Assembly: GCA_041941305.1 (NCBI GenBank)
Contig: JBGTQJ010000017.1
Location: 62,001-126,000, forward strand
Source of the DNA: JANSWP01 sp041941305
Lineage (GTDB): Bacteria; Bacteroidota; Bacteroidia; Chitinophagales; Saprospiraceae
Length of the DNA stretch: 64,000 nucleotides
Direction of reading: 5' to 3'
In this document: positions 55,068 to 64,000 of the stretch, piece by piece
Layout: every line of letters starts with the position of its first letter
How positions within the stretch are numbered: the stretch's first letter is position 1
The notes under the pieces: generated by a model
Told to the model about the DNA's origin: nothing
Database searches by the model: none
The model's input: the letters and a program-made list of their open reading frames with translations, nothing else
Translations under genes and position numbers: made by a program

Positions 55068-58000
55068 ATGAAAGATCACATATACATTTTTATTATTCTG
55101 GCTATAAGCTTTGTTGGAATAGACATTGATGCCCAAAATTGTGCTACCATTATTGAGGAAGATAAAACGATTAGTGGAACGCATATTTTAAGGACTTATC
55201 CTCAAACAATGGTGGTGAGAGGAAACTATACTTATTCAATTCAATTGTTGAATGATGATAAAGGAATTTTGGCAAAAGTTTTTTCCAAAGCTGGAGTATT
55301 ATTCAATTTGGATGATGAAATCATTTTTATGGATTATGGCGGAAACAGAAAAAGTTACCGTTTTATTGAAATGGGAGAAATGATTCGCCAGGCTGGAACA
55401 CCTGTACATCAAAACGTTCTTCAATTGGATCTTGCCGCAGTCAATTGGTTTGCAAAAACGACCATTAGTACCATATATATCAAGAACAACATTAGCAATG
55501 AAATGAGAAAGTTTACGGTTAACTCTAACCGTCAGGCTGAATTTCGAAAAATGTCCAGTTGCTTTTTTGAGCGATTGAATAAAAACCTGGTTACAGATAC
55601 TCCATTAACCGGAAGTACAGTGGGTTCAAGGCCATCTACTCCTCCAAAAGCGAATTCAGGTTCAGATGACAAGGTTTGGAAAACCAAACCGGAGGAAATT
55701 AAATCTCAAAACAATGAGGAAGTTGTAAGATTGCAGGCTCAATTACAAGCGACAAAAGATAAACTCAAGGCTGAAATTGAGGCTGAGAGAGAAAAAGCCA
55801 ACAAAGTAAAGCAACAATTGGCTGAAGAAGTTTCTGCTTCCCGACAGCAGGCTGAAGAACAAAAGGCCAAATATGCTCAAGAAGTATTGGAAGCCAGAAA
55901 AAGATCCCAGGCGGAGATTGATAATTCTCAAAAAGGTGTGGCCCAATCAGTTGTTGACGCAAAAGAAAAGGCTCAATCGGAAATTGAAAAGATCAATGCC
56001 AATGTTGTGGAAGCCAAGACCAGGGCAGCAAAAGAAATTCAGGATGCCAAGTTAGAATCAGCTGAACAGGTTGCACAGGCAAGAGAACAAGCAGCAAAAG
56101 AGATTCAGGAGTTGAAGAAGAATATGGAGATGACCAAATTGGAGTATGCTGATGAAATCGCCTCAGCGCGAGAAAACTCCTCCTCCGAGATTGACAAAAT
56201 TAGAGAAGAGACTGCTTCAATGGTGGCCCAGGCCAGAGAAAAAGCTAAATTGGAACAAAATAGAACTGCTGAAGAGGTGGTTGAAAGTAAAAAAACAGCA
56301 GCAGAGCAAATTTTAACCGTCCAGGAAGAAAATGCGGCAGAAATCGCTAAGCTTAGAGAACAGGCTGTCGTGGAAAAAGAAAAAATAGCATTTGATATGG
56401 CAGAAGCCAAGAGAAAAGCTGCTGAGGAAATGACCTTGCTGAAGGAAACCAGTGCCTCTCAAATGGCTGAAATTCGTGAAAATAATGCAAAAGAAAAGGA
56501 AGCAGCTGCATTGGACATTGCAAACGCCAAAAAACGAGCCGCTGAGCAAATCAATCAATTTAATCAGCAAGTAGCGACTGAGAAACAAAAGGCCAATCAA
56601 GAAATCGCAGCCACCCGCGAAGCTTCGGCACAAGAAGTAGCACAAGCAAAAGCAGCTGCCGAAAAGGAAAAAGAGGATGCAGCAAAAGAAATTGCAGCAG
56701 CGAAGCAAAAGGCAGCTGAAGAAATTGCCAAAATAAACCAGGAAGAAGCAGCTGCAATATCGGCAGCCAGGGAGAATGCAGAAAAAGAAAAACAAAGAAT
56801 TGCAGACGAGGTAGCTGCCGCCAAAAAACGTGCTGAAGATGAAATTGCAAAAATTCAGGAGGAAGTCCGCATAGCCATTGAGGAAGCAAAAACCAATGAG
56901 GAAAATATCAAAAAACAAACTGCTCAAGAAATTGTAGCCGCTAAGGAAAAGGCACAACAGGAAATTCAAAAAGCCCAAAGCGTAGCTACTGGGGAAGTAG
57001 AAGAAGCTGTTAAAAAAGCAGCTGAAGCCAAACAACAATATGCCTCCGAAATTTCATCGGCACAACAAACGGCTGAAGACCGAATTGCCCAAATTCAAAA
57101 AGAAGCTGCACAGGCCATTGAGGATGCCAGAAAACGAGAGGAAGAAATAAAAAACATGTCAGCCGAGGAAGTAGTAAATGCAAGGGAAAAAGCCAATAAA
57201 GAAGCATTAGCTGCTCAGGAAAAAGCTGCATTGGCAATTTCTGATGCGAAGCAAAAAACAGAGTTAGCCAAACAACAATCCGCTACTGAAATAGCTGAGG
57301 CAAAGAAGAATGCTGCTGAAAATATCTCCCAGATAAAACAACAAGAAGCTGAGGAGGTAAGAAGATCAAAAGAAGCTGCCGCCAATGAAAGACAAAGAAT
57401 TGCTTCAGAATTAGCTTCGGCAAAAGAACAAGCTGCCCAGGATATAACAGCAATGAAACAACAGGTTGCTGAAGAAATACGAAGTGCAAGAGAGGAAGCT
57501 GCGAAACAAAGAGAAGCCAGCGCTCTTGAAATTTTGCGTGCCAAAGAAGCTGCTGCCGAACAAGTAGCAACAACCAAGGAAACTGCTGCAAAAGAGGTCG
57601 CTGCAACCAGAAAGCAAGCTTCAGAAGCAATTGCTGAAGCAACAAGACAAACAGAGGAGAAAAAAGCTGACTTAGCCGCACAAATTGCAGAAGCAGAATC
57701 TGCTGCGCAAAAACAAATTACACTTGCTCAGCAACACGCCAATGCAAAACTGCAAGAATATTCCAAGCAAGTTGCAGAAGCAGAGGCTACATCCAGAAAA
57801 GATATTCAAGTGGCCCAGCAAACTTCAAAGGAAGAAATTGCTAAAATACAACAGGATAATGCAGAGAAAAAGCGCCAATATTTAGCTGAAGCAGAAGATG
57901 CCAGAGCCCAATCATTGGAAGAAATAAATAAAGCTAAAAAAGATGCTGCTGATGCTATTTACGAAACCAGACAACAAGCTACAGAACAAATTACAAAAAT

Positions 58001-58385
58001 AAAAGAACAAACAGCCAGGAGCATTGCTGATGAACGTCAGAAACTATCCGATGAACAGATTAAAGTTGCGGACATGAAACAAAAGTCTCAACAAGCTGAA
58101 CAGGATTACATAGCAGCCCAAAGCAAATCTGATGAAATGATAAAAAAAGCTACTGAGGCTGAAACCAAATTCCAGACTGCTAAAACAAAGCTCGATGATA
58201 TATTGAACAAAACAGCAGCCTCTGAAAGGAAATACGCTGAATTGGAAGGAAAGTTGGCTAATGAGCAAAGCAAGTACGACGACATCCAAAAACAAATCAA
58301 GGCAGCTCAGGCAGAATTGAAGCGAGTTCAGGACGAACTGGCAAGAAAGAAATCAGAATCCGGAAGTGGAGATGATAAAAATTAA
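55068..58385 (+). CDS. giant periplasmic Ala/Glu/Lys-rich coiled-coil protein
   Basis: The 1105-residue protein has a signal peptide (about 1-23, ending DIDAQ). Residues ~25-180 form a beta-rich globular domain with no recognised family. A Ser/Pro/Thr linker (about 180-215) leads into one very long helical rod (about 220-1080). The rod is a regular repeat of about 40 residues, each unit starting like AKKRAAEQI or AREKANKEA. It ends in a short charged tail without a T9SS domain. It could span or stiffen the envelope or act as a tether. The long open frames on the opposite strand are artefacts of the Ala/Glu/Lys codons. Confidence 0.85.
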   Translation: MKDHIYIFIILAISFVGIDIDAQNCATIIEEDKTISGTHILRTYPQTMVVRGNYTYSIQLLNDDKGILAKVFSKAGVLFNLDDEIIFMDYGGNRKSYRFIEMGEMIRQAGTPVHQNVLQLDLAAVNWFAKTTISTIYIKNNISNEMRKFTVNSNRQAEFRKMSSCFFERLNKNLVTDTPLTGSTVGSRPSTPPKANSGSDDKVWKTKPEEIKSQNNEEVVRLQAQLQATKDKLKAEIEAEREKANKVKQQLAEEVSASRQQAEEQKAKYAQEVLEARKRSQAEIDNSQKGVAQSVVDAKEKAQSEIEKINANVVEAKTRAAKEIQDAKLESAEQVAQAREQAAKEIQELKKNMEMTKLEYADEIASARENSSSEIDKIREETASMVAQAREKAKLEQNRTAEEVVESKKTAAEQILTVQEENAAEIAKLREQAVVEKEKIAFDMAEAKRKAAEEMTLLKETSASQMAEIRENNAKEKEAAALDIANAKKRAAEQINQFNQQVATEKQKANQEIAATREASAQEVAQAKAAAEKEKEDAAKEIAAAKQKAAEEIAKINQEEAAAISAARENAEKEKQRIADEVAAAKKRAEDEIAKIQEEVRIAIEEAKTNEENIKKQTAQEIVAAKEKAQQEIQKAQSVATGEVEEAVKKAAEAKQQYASEISSAQQTAEDRIAQIQKEAAQAIEDARKREEEIKNMSAEEVVNAREKANKEALAAQEKAALAISDAKQKTELAKQQSATEIAEAKKNAAENISQIKQQEAEEVRRSKEAAANERQRIASELASAKEQAAQDITAMKQQVAEEIRSAREEAAKQREASALEILRAKEAAAEQVATTKETAAKEVAATRKQASEAIAEATRQTEEKKADLAAQIAEAESAAQKQITLAQQHANAKLQEYSKQVAEAEATSRKDIQVAQQTSKEEIAKIQQDNAEKKRQYLAEAEDARAQSLEEINKAKKDAADAIYETRQQATEQITKIKEQTARSIADERQKLSDEQIKVADMKQKSQQAEQDYIAAQSKSDEMIKKATEAETKFQTAKTKLDDILNKTAASERKYAELEGKLANEQSKYDDIQKQIKAAQAELKRVQDELARKKSESGSGDDKN

Positions 58386-58403
58386 ATCTTTATTTTGTAA
58401 ATA

Positions 58404-58824
58404 AACAAGAGTCATCCCCTCAAAGGGGCGTGCTGAAGTTTTAGATTGGTTCTTAAATCATTGAATTTCAACTCACTATTTAATGTGCTTTTGTTGCGGG
58501 GTGCGAGTTGTGGGTTGGTCAAACCCGCAACTCGCACCGCGCAACAAAAACACATTACATAGTGAGTTGAAATTCAGTGATTTAAGATGTAATCTGAAAA
58601 TTCAGCTTGCCCCTTTGGGCAGGGGTGATTGGTTCTAAAAATATGCTCTGTGATTTTTTTCAAATTCAAGTTCAAGACCAAGTTCAAGCCCAAGAATTGA
58701 AATTGAACTTGGTCTTGAACTTGAACTTTCAGGAATTTAGAAGAAAAAAACCTGCATAATCCTTTAGCACATCATGAAAATAATAGAACCAATCACCCCT
58801 GCCCTTTGGGGGATGATTCATGTT
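58404..58824. repeat. family 1 nested palindrome, copy D (fullest copy)
   Basis: Two large hairpins sit between terminal inverted repeats (AACAAGAGTCATCCCC and GGGGATGATTCATGTT). Hairpin 1 (58419-58620) is a nearly continuous stem close to 100 bp long; it includes TGAATTTCAACTCACTA (58462-58478) with 58561-58577 perfectly, and an apical 28-bp stem (58489-58516 with 58522-58549). Hairpin 2 has a 16-bp base GGGGTGATTGGTTCTA (58622-58637) with 58784-58799, and a 23-bp perfect apex (58665-58687 with 58703-58725). It lies between convergent genes. Confidence 0.85.
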
Positions 58825-58839
58825 TATTTATTAATGTTA

Positions 58840-59949
58840 TTAATGGTTTAGTGCCGCCACAGCAAAAGATGCCAACCAATGTCCGCCTTCATAAGCATCA
58901 CCAACTACATTGTTCAGGGAATGCTGGATGTGTTGATTGGCTATGTTCTCCAGATGTTTTAGATGTTCATTGTTTTGGGCAATGCCTTTAAGGCACCATG
59001 CCCGGCTAAAGTTTAAACCATCCAGGTGCACTAATTTACCATCGGATCTATCGGAAACTTCTGCTGGAGCGAGTTTAAAACCGGGATTTTCAATGCCAGG
59101 CAGGAATTTTTGGATCCATTGGTCGAATTCGGCTTTAGACAATATTCTTCGCATTAAATTGGCTTCTTCGAGGCAAGGGGAGATGAAATCAAAACCACTG
59201 GGTTCCCAGCTCAAGGGACAATTTTGATCATTTAGGTAATAAGCACTGGCCCTACTTTCTATCATGTTTTTAAGCGTATCGTTTTGAGTCAATATTGCAT
59301 AATCATATGGAAATACCAGTCCAAATGCAGTATTGGTATGCTCTCCAACACGGATGGGGTAGGTAAGCTTAGGTAAAAACTCCAAATACTTCTGGACAAT
59401 GTATTCCGTAAGTGGCTCTAGATTTTCTGACATCCTCTTTGCCGCAGGGTGATCCCAGGAATGGAGTTCATCTGCAAGTTTGAGCAACCAGGACCATCCA
59501 TAAGTTCTTTCATAGGACTTTTCAGTTGGGCGCTGAAAATAGTCCAACTCTTTTAAAATATTCTCTTTTGAAATGTTAGTCTCCAATTTTGAAATAATAG
59601 CTTCAGAATTTTCCATTTCTGGAAACATCTTTAGCAATTTGACCAAAGTCCAATGCCCGTGGAGGGCTGAATGCCAATCAAAACAACCGTAAAAGGCGGG
59701 ATGCAATTCTTGGGGTGTACCCAGGTCGTTTTCATCCTTTAGTGTTTGTCCAAGCTTATTGGGAAATTCCTGGTTAATGCATTTTAAGGGCATAGAAGCC
59801 AGACCTGAAGCCTGCTCGAGGTTTAAGTCCACTGGGTCATAAATTTGAGAGCGCTCTTGGTAGGTAGCTTCATTTGATGAATTATCCTTATTACAGGCGA
59901 AAATTGCTACCGATATGGTGATGAGGAAATAATGTGTAGTAAATTTCAT
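58840..59949 (-). CDS. DUF2891 family lipoprotein
   Basis: The 369-residue protein has a lipobox cysteine at 19 (AIFACNK). The body is all-helical and rich in Trp/His, with YGCFDWHSALHGHWTLV near residues 88-104, TYGWSWLLKLADELHSW near 149-165, and RVGEHTNTAFGL. This matches the DUF2891 family, whose fold resembles an (alpha/alpha) barrel like some glycosidases, though no activity is known to me. It is preceded by a probable small RNA terminator and ends next to palindrome copy D. Confidence 0.82.
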   Translation of the reverse strand: MKFTTHYFLITISVAIFACNKDNSSNEATYQERSQIYDPVDLNLEQASGLASMPLKCINQEFPNKLGQTLKDENDLGTPQELHPAFYGCFDWHSALHGHWTLVKLLKMFPEMENSEAIISKLETNISKENILKELDYFQRPTEKSYERTYGWSWLLKLADELHSWDHPAAKRMSENLEPLTEYIVQKYLEFLPKLTYPIRVGEHTNTAFGLVFPYDYAILTQNDTLKNMIESRASAYYLNDQNCPLSWEPSGFDFISPCLEEANLMRRILSKAEFDQWIQKFLPGIENPGFKLAPAEVSDRSDGKLVHLDGLNFSRAWCLKGIAQNNEHLKHLENIANQHIQHSLNNVVGDAYEGGHWLASFAVAALNH

Positions 59950-60028
59950 TGAAACTATTTTTTGTCTGTCAGCAAGAAAGGAATTTCTTAGTTAAAAGTG
60001 AAGTGTAGATTTAACAAAGAGTGACATC

Positions 60029-60143
60029 AAAAAAAAAGGGCAGCCGGGAGGGCTGCCAATGAGGCAATTGCTTGCCTAAGAAAGATAACATCGGCTAAAT
60101 GCTTTACGTTCTTGTGTTTATTAAATTGCGGTTAGTACGTTTG
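60029..60143 (-). ncRNA. candidate small RNA ending in an intrinsic terminator
   Basis: On the minus strand two stable hairpins follow one another: AGGCAA with TTGCCT (60062-60077) and GGCAGCC with GGCTGCC (60039-60057), the latter followed by nine T bases (60029-60037). TTTG (60175-60178) and the weaker TATACTTA (60149-60156) are 18 bp apart, a plausible promoter. No minus-strand gene lies close upstream, so the terminator is unexplained otherwise. It lies about 80 bp before the DUF2891 gene, so it could instead be an attenuating leader of that gene. Confidence 0.45.
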
Positions 60144-60722
60144 TTAATTAAGTATATACATTAGGTTGCAAGATCAAACTGTTTTATGCTGTATAAAACA
60201 AGAGATATTTATAATCGTATTTGAGGATTGGATATCGAAAGCATTCTATAGCTTCATACCTAAATCGCCGTCGGGATATCAAAACTCAATCCATTTCTGA
60301 TATTAATTTTATTGGTAAGGATGAATTTGAACACAGTTCAAAAAGGTCGAAATATTAATCTATTCTCTAGACAATTCTTTTTGGTAGTCATTTGATTTTG
60401 GTGGGAGGATGTTATTTGAAAAAAAGAAATTGACAGAATAGTATAAGTAGTTTTTATTTGTAAGGCAAATATATTTAAAGAAATTTTTTTTTATCAAAAA
60501 TTCTATTTATAAATAAAGCCGATTAACAAACTGTAGAGGGCTATTTACTGCATAAAGAAAATAGGTTGTCTTATTCTTTTTTGTTGTAATTAATTGAATA
60601 TCAATGTTTTGTTAATTGTTTAATTGGGGTTTGTTTTATTGGATTTATTTTTTTAAAACAAATTCAAGTCTTTTCATGTTAGGTGCAGGATTTGAAAAAA
60701 ATTACTAAAGGTTAGTAAACAA
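60144..60722. other. AT-rich intergenic region
   Basis: About 580 bp before the helical-repeat protein gene are very AT-rich and rich in stop codons in all frames. Apart from the possible promoter of the small RNA I see nothing I can support. Confidence 0.5.
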
Positions 60723-62258
60723 ATGACTAAAAAAAATAAGGAATTCCTTGATTTCATTCTAGCGCTTTCCCCAGCTGAAAAACAACAGTTCAAGAAACAG
60801 TATTCTGGTGATTTTGACTTTATTCACCTTTTCGATTTTATTGTCAAACAAAAAAAATACGATGTTGAAAAAATAAGGAAGCGGCTTATAAAACTGAGAG
60901 GAAAAGAGAAAGCAAAAAAATATACTTCCGGCTATATTTCTGTATTAAAAAATTATTTGAAAGAAAGATTGGTTGATAGTCTTCGAAGGCAAGCTTATAA
61001 CAAAAGAAGGACAACCTATGAGGTGCTTATTCGCTCTATCAATGCTGATGTATTAATGGAAAAGGGCTTTCCCAAAATGGCAAAGGCAGAATTGGAAATC
61101 GCTAAAAACCTTGATAAAGCTGGTCTCTTCCCGATTGAAAAGTTATTAACTTTTAGAAAAGAAAGTTTGCTGAACTTCTATGAAAATTATCAAAATGTGA
61201 GCATCGGAGATTTGGAAAATTTATTCCAACAAAGACTTTTTATGGCAGAACAAATGATGTTGGAGATCAAATATGCTCACATGTTATCTATACTGACCTA
61301 TTGTCAAACCAAAGGCCTTGAGGCGACAGGGTATATCAAAAAAATTGAGGAGGATCCTATTATGCAAACTGGAGATCTGAAGCGTTCATTTGGTCCAGCC
61401 TATTTATACTACTGGGTGAACGGATTGATTGCCGAACATAAAAAGAAGAAAGAAGAAGCCATTGTAAATTTTTCAAAGGCAGTCCAACTTTGGTTAGATC
61501 ATCCTGATTATATTGAACTAAATCCCAGAATGTATTGGGGAACTTGCTATGCTTATTTAAAAGTTCTGTTGAAGCATCAATCGGCTGAAAAGATGGTTTT
61601 CCAGCAGGAGGATATCCAGAAATTATTGAATTATCTGTCCTCTGTTCAATTAGCCCCAGATGAAGAGCTACGACATCGTCAAATTTTTCTCTTGTACAAT
61701 CTTATTGTTTTAAAAGGGAATGAGGACTTTGAAGGGATAGAAAAATCGATACCCCAGGTAAAGGAAGTGTTGTCTTATAAAGAACTAATTTCAGATTATT
61801 TAAAATTGGCTTTTCATTTTCATGTTGCTGAGGCATTAGCCAATCAAAAGAAGTTTTCTGAAGCAATGGATTGGCTGGATTTTATCTTTGTAACCCAGGA
61901 AATAAAGGTAGCTAGCAATGAAAACTACTATACCAACAGTATTTTTTTGTACCTGCTCTTACACCTTGAAATGGGGAACACAAAATTTTTAAAATATGAA
62001 CTCAAAAAACAAGAAAATACCTTGAAAAAATTAGGGGCTTTAAGCCCTCTGTACAAAACTTATCTACAACAAATTCAAAAGATTCTTAATCTGAAAGTTT
62101 CTAAAAAAACAGGAATCAGACCATCCGAAATATTAGAAGAAGCAAGAAACAATGAGTTGAATGAGGCTATTCATTTCAACAAATCAGCATCTTTTATTTC
62201 AATGGCAAAGTGGTTGGATAAAATGAAAACTTTGGATAGAATCCAGGCGGTTGTTTAA
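60723..62258 (+). CDS. hypothetical helical-repeat protein
   Basis: The 511-residue cytoplasmic protein is nearly all-helical and lysine/leucine-rich, without signal peptide. The start MTKKNKEFLDFILALSPAEK and the basic region near residues 55-95 (LRGKEKAKKYTSGYISVL) are followed by TPR-like helices with alternating AEHKKKKEEAIVNFSKAVQL and similar pairs. I do not recognise the family; similar long helical proteins are common as hypotheticals in Saprospiria. The last codons and the stop lie inside a perfect inverted repeat that acts as terminator. Confidence 0.75.
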   Translation: MTKKNKEFLDFILALSPAEKQQFKKQYSGDFDFIHLFDFIVKQKKYDVEKIRKRLIKLRGKEKAKKYTSGYISVLKNYLKERLVDSLRRQAYNKRRTTYEVLIRSINADVLMEKGFPKMAKAELEIAKNLDKAGLFPIEKLLTFRKESLLNFYENYQNVSIGDLENLFQQRLFMAEQMMLEIKYAHMLSILTYCQTKGLEATGYIKKIEEDPIMQTGDLKRSFGPAYLYYWVNGLIAEHKKKKEEAIVNFSKAVQLWLDHPDYIELNPRMYWGTCYAYLKVLLKHQSAEKMVFQQEDIQKLLNYLSSVQLAPDEELRHRQIFLLYNLIVLKGNEDFEGIEKSIPQVKEVLSYKELISDYLKLAFHFHVAEALANQKKFSEAMDWLDFIFVTQEIKVASNENYYTNSIFLYLLLHLEMGNTKFLKYELKKQENTLKKLGALSPLYKTYLQQIQKILNLKVSKKTGIRPSEILEEARNNELNEAIHFNKSASFISMAKWLDKMKTLDRIQAVV

Positions 62259-62304
62259 TAAATTTATTAGGCTCACAAGCCCAATAAATTTATTAAACAA
62301 CCGC
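62247..62304. terminator. bidirectional terminator built on the end of the coding region
   Basis: GCGGTTGTTTAATAAATTTA (62247-62266, stem running to 62268) pairs perfectly over 22 bp with 62283-62304, and an inner GGCT/AGCC pair tightens the loop. The left arm contains the last codons and the TAA of the rightward gene. It lies 8 bp before the stop of the convergent gene, so it can end both transcripts. Confidence 0.8.
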
Positions 62305-62311
62305 TTAAAAA

Positions 62312-64000
62312 CTAATCCATATTCACAATCACTAAACCCAAATTGTGTTTTTTCAAGATCTCCTCAAATGCCGGAATATCATTGATGACAATCCCCTTCA
62401 TTTCTCTTTGATACATTTCCAAACGCCCTCTCAAAATTTTGTGTACTTCGTAATGCTGATCGGTAGGCGGAAAATCAGCGACGGCTATCGTGCTTGCCAA
62501 ATAGCCAATCCTCTCAATGAGCATGGAAGGCCACCTTACTGGATCCTGTCCTGTACCAGTTATTTTTAATTGTATTAATTTACTTTCCAAATCTATCAAT
62601 TTCTGATTCAACGAATCAGCCGCGGCTAAAACCTCTTTTAAATCCTTTTTATCTTTCAATAACAATTTCATATCTCCTATTTGCTGGCGAATCGCCTCAA
62701 TTTTATGGACAACTGAACCAGCGGCTTCCAGGTCTTTTTTCAATTCCTTCATCAAAGCAGTTTGTTTGGCTATATCTTCCTCAGAACCCTCTGAGTGTGG
62801 GTCTTTTAAAATATCGAGGGTTTGAGCAAATTCCTGACCACCAGTTTTCATCTTTACGGTGTAAGTACCAGGTGGAACAACTATAGATATTGGTCCCTGG
62901 TGTGCATTTCGCGTTCTGTTTTTGTCTAATGGCACCCAATCTGCGTGGAGTGGGGGCGTGCGCATGGTGATTTGTTTGGAAGGCTCATCTTGCAAATTCC
63001 ACCAAATGCGATTCATTCCCGGTTTCCCTGGACGTTTGAAAGTTTTGACTAGTTCACCAGCCGAATTGGAGATTTCAATGACGACGCTGTCCTTGTTTTC
63101 TGCTCCTTGCCAATAATTAATAGCCGCTCCATAAGGAGGGTCTTGCCCAACTGTGGGATCGCCCAGCAAATACATATTATCTGTAATGGGGCGAAAACGA
63201 TATTCATGCCTTGGTTTAAACAAATGAGCTCCTGAAGCAGCTACATCTGTGGTAAATTGTTGCAATGGAGTCACATCATCAAGAATCCAAATTCCCCGAC
63301 CATAGGTTCCCAGCACCAAATCATTAAAATGTTCCTGAACTTGCAACCAATACATCGGAGCAGCCGGTAAATTATTCATAAAAGGTTGCCAATTGGCACC
63401 ATCATCAAAAGAAATGTAAAGGGCATTTTCTGTCCCCAAATACAATAAGCCTTGCCTGACCGGATCTTCTCTAATATTTCTACAATAACTCAATGTACTT
63501 TCGGGAATGCGATTGGTGATTTTTGTCCAGGTTTCCCCGAAGTCTTCCGTTTTATATACATAAGGTGCAAAATTACCAACCTGGTGAAAATCGACAGTGA
63601 TATAAGCTTTACCAGCCTCCCATTTTGAAGCGTCAATATTCCTAACAGTTCCCCATGGCGGCAAATCAGGTATATTTTCAGTTACATTTTTCCAGCTTGC
63701 CCCATTGTCCCGGCTAATCTGAATCAATCCATCATTGGTTCCGACCCAAAACAATCCCTGCTGAACAGGCGATTCATCAAATGCATATATCACACAGTAA
63801 TACTCCACATTGATATTATCTGGCGTCAATCCCCCTGAAATTTTTTGTTTGCTCTTGTCATTTAAGGTTAGGTCTGGACTAATGACTTCCCAGCTTTGTC
63901 CACCATTATTGGTGCGATGGACATGTTGGCTGGTTACATAAACCGTATTGTGGTCGTGAATAGAAACATGTAGTGGAAATGTCCACTGAAACCGGTATTT
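62312..64000 (-). CDS. BNR/sortilin-like beta-propeller protein, 5' end beyond the window
   Basis: The frame stays open to the window edge; the last 57 codons before 63829 read in frame, including NTVYVTSQHVHRTNNGGQSW, so the gene is cut and its signal peptide is outside. At least 562 residues are visible. Repeated Asp-box blocks (SRDNGASWKN, TEDFGETWTK, SFDDGANWQP) mark a sortilin/VPS10-type beta-propeller as in large exported BNR-repeat glycosyl-hydrolase-like proteins. Later come a beta domain (IVVPPGTYTVKM) and a helical C-terminus rich in Lys/Asp/Leu. No sorting domain is seen. Activity is unknown. Confidence 0.85.
   Translation of the reverse strand, partial: KYRFQWTFPLHVSIHDHNTVYVTSQHVHRTNNGGQSWEVISPDLTLNDKSKQKISGGLTPDNINVEYYCVIYAFDESPVQQGLFWVGTNDGLIQISRDNGASWKNVTENIPDLPPWGTVRNIDASKWEAGKAYITVDFHQVGNFAPYVYKTEDFGETWTKITNRIPESTLSYCRNIREDPVRQGLLYLGTENALYISFDDGANWQPFMNNLPAAPMYWLQVQEHFNDLVLGTYGRGIWILDDVTPLQQFTTDVAASGAHLFKPRHEYRFRPITDNMYLLGDPTVGQDPPYGAAINYWQGAENKDSVVIEISNSAGELVKTFKRPGKPGMNRIWWNLQDEPSKQITMRTPPLHADWVPLDKNRTRNAHQGPISIVVPPGTYTVKMKTGGQEFAQTLDILKDPHSEGSEEDIAKQTALMKELKKDLEAAGSVVHKIEAIRQQIGDMKLLLKDKKDLKEVLAAADSLNQKLIDLESKLIQLKITGTGQDPVRWPSMLIERIGYLASTIAVADFPPTDQHYEVHKILRGRLEMYQREMKGIVINDIPAFEEILKKHNLGLVIVNMD

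Noticed and set aside
56313..57681. Long open frames on the minus strand within the coiled-coil gene
   Set aside because: They come from the repetitive GAA/GCA/AAA codons of the plus-strand gene; the translations are Phe/Leu/Cys-rich without any family likeness.

Overview
The window looks like a chromosomal segment of a Bacteroidota bacterium, probably of the Saprospiria/Lewinella type. This rests on AT-rich DNA, type IX secretion (T9SS) C-terminal sorting domains on five secreted proteins, two carboxypeptidase-regulatory/plug/beta-barrel outer-membrane proteins, HYR, PKD and glycine-rich adhesin-like proteins, a long-form signal peptidase I, and promoters fitting the TTTG-(18)-TAnnTTTG pattern. 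No rRNA, tRNA, CRISPR, transposase or prophage genes were seen. A 10-N scaffold gap lies at 12867-12876.

Layout. 0-7.4 kb: a gingipain-like T9SS protein, a phosphopantetheinyl transferase, an alpha/beta hydrolase, and an MBOAT/AlgJ-like O-acetylation pair divergent from a membrane-anchored jelly-roll protein. 8-12.8 kb: a GH65 phosphorylase and a beta-phosphoglucomutase, which together would phosphorolyse a disaccharide to glucose 6-phosphate, with a PfkB-type kinase and a hypothetical between them. 13-25 kb: tilS, a thioredoxin-like T9SS protein, a PyrR-like phosphoribosyltransferase, a membrane Fe-S oxidoreductase, a DUF1573 protein, lepB, an amidase, a lipoprotein and a PhoD-like phosphatase. 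25-33.5 kb: an SPFH protein, a response regulator/histidine kinase/outer-membrane barrel cluster, and an ECF sigma factor with an anti-sigma-like protein fused to a barrel. 33.4-44.4 kb: a DinB-like protein, a giant HYR/dockerin protein, two tandem T9SS arylsulfotransferase-like proteins and a glycine-rich PKD adhesin. 45-52 kb: a four-fold-repeat lipoprotein, a Spy/CpxP-like protein plus RGG-loop outer-membrane protein, and a secreted caspase-TPR protein. 52-64 kb: a hydrolase, pyrR-pyrB, an 1105-residue periplasmic coiled-coil protein, a DUF2891 lipoprotein, a helical-repeat protein, and a BNR/sortilin-type protein cut by the window edge.

The most unusual signal is not protein-coding. Several intergenic regions hold long nested palindromes of about 150-420 bp in at least two sequence families: family 1 (four copies, termini AACATGARTCATCC) and family 2 (two copies, termini AGARCWTGTTTAA). 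Within a family the basal arms are conserved, but the apical stems differ completely in sequence between copies while staying self-complementary inside each copy. A third, single palindrome of similar build lies at 7696-7905. I know of no described element with this exact design, but I could not search databases.
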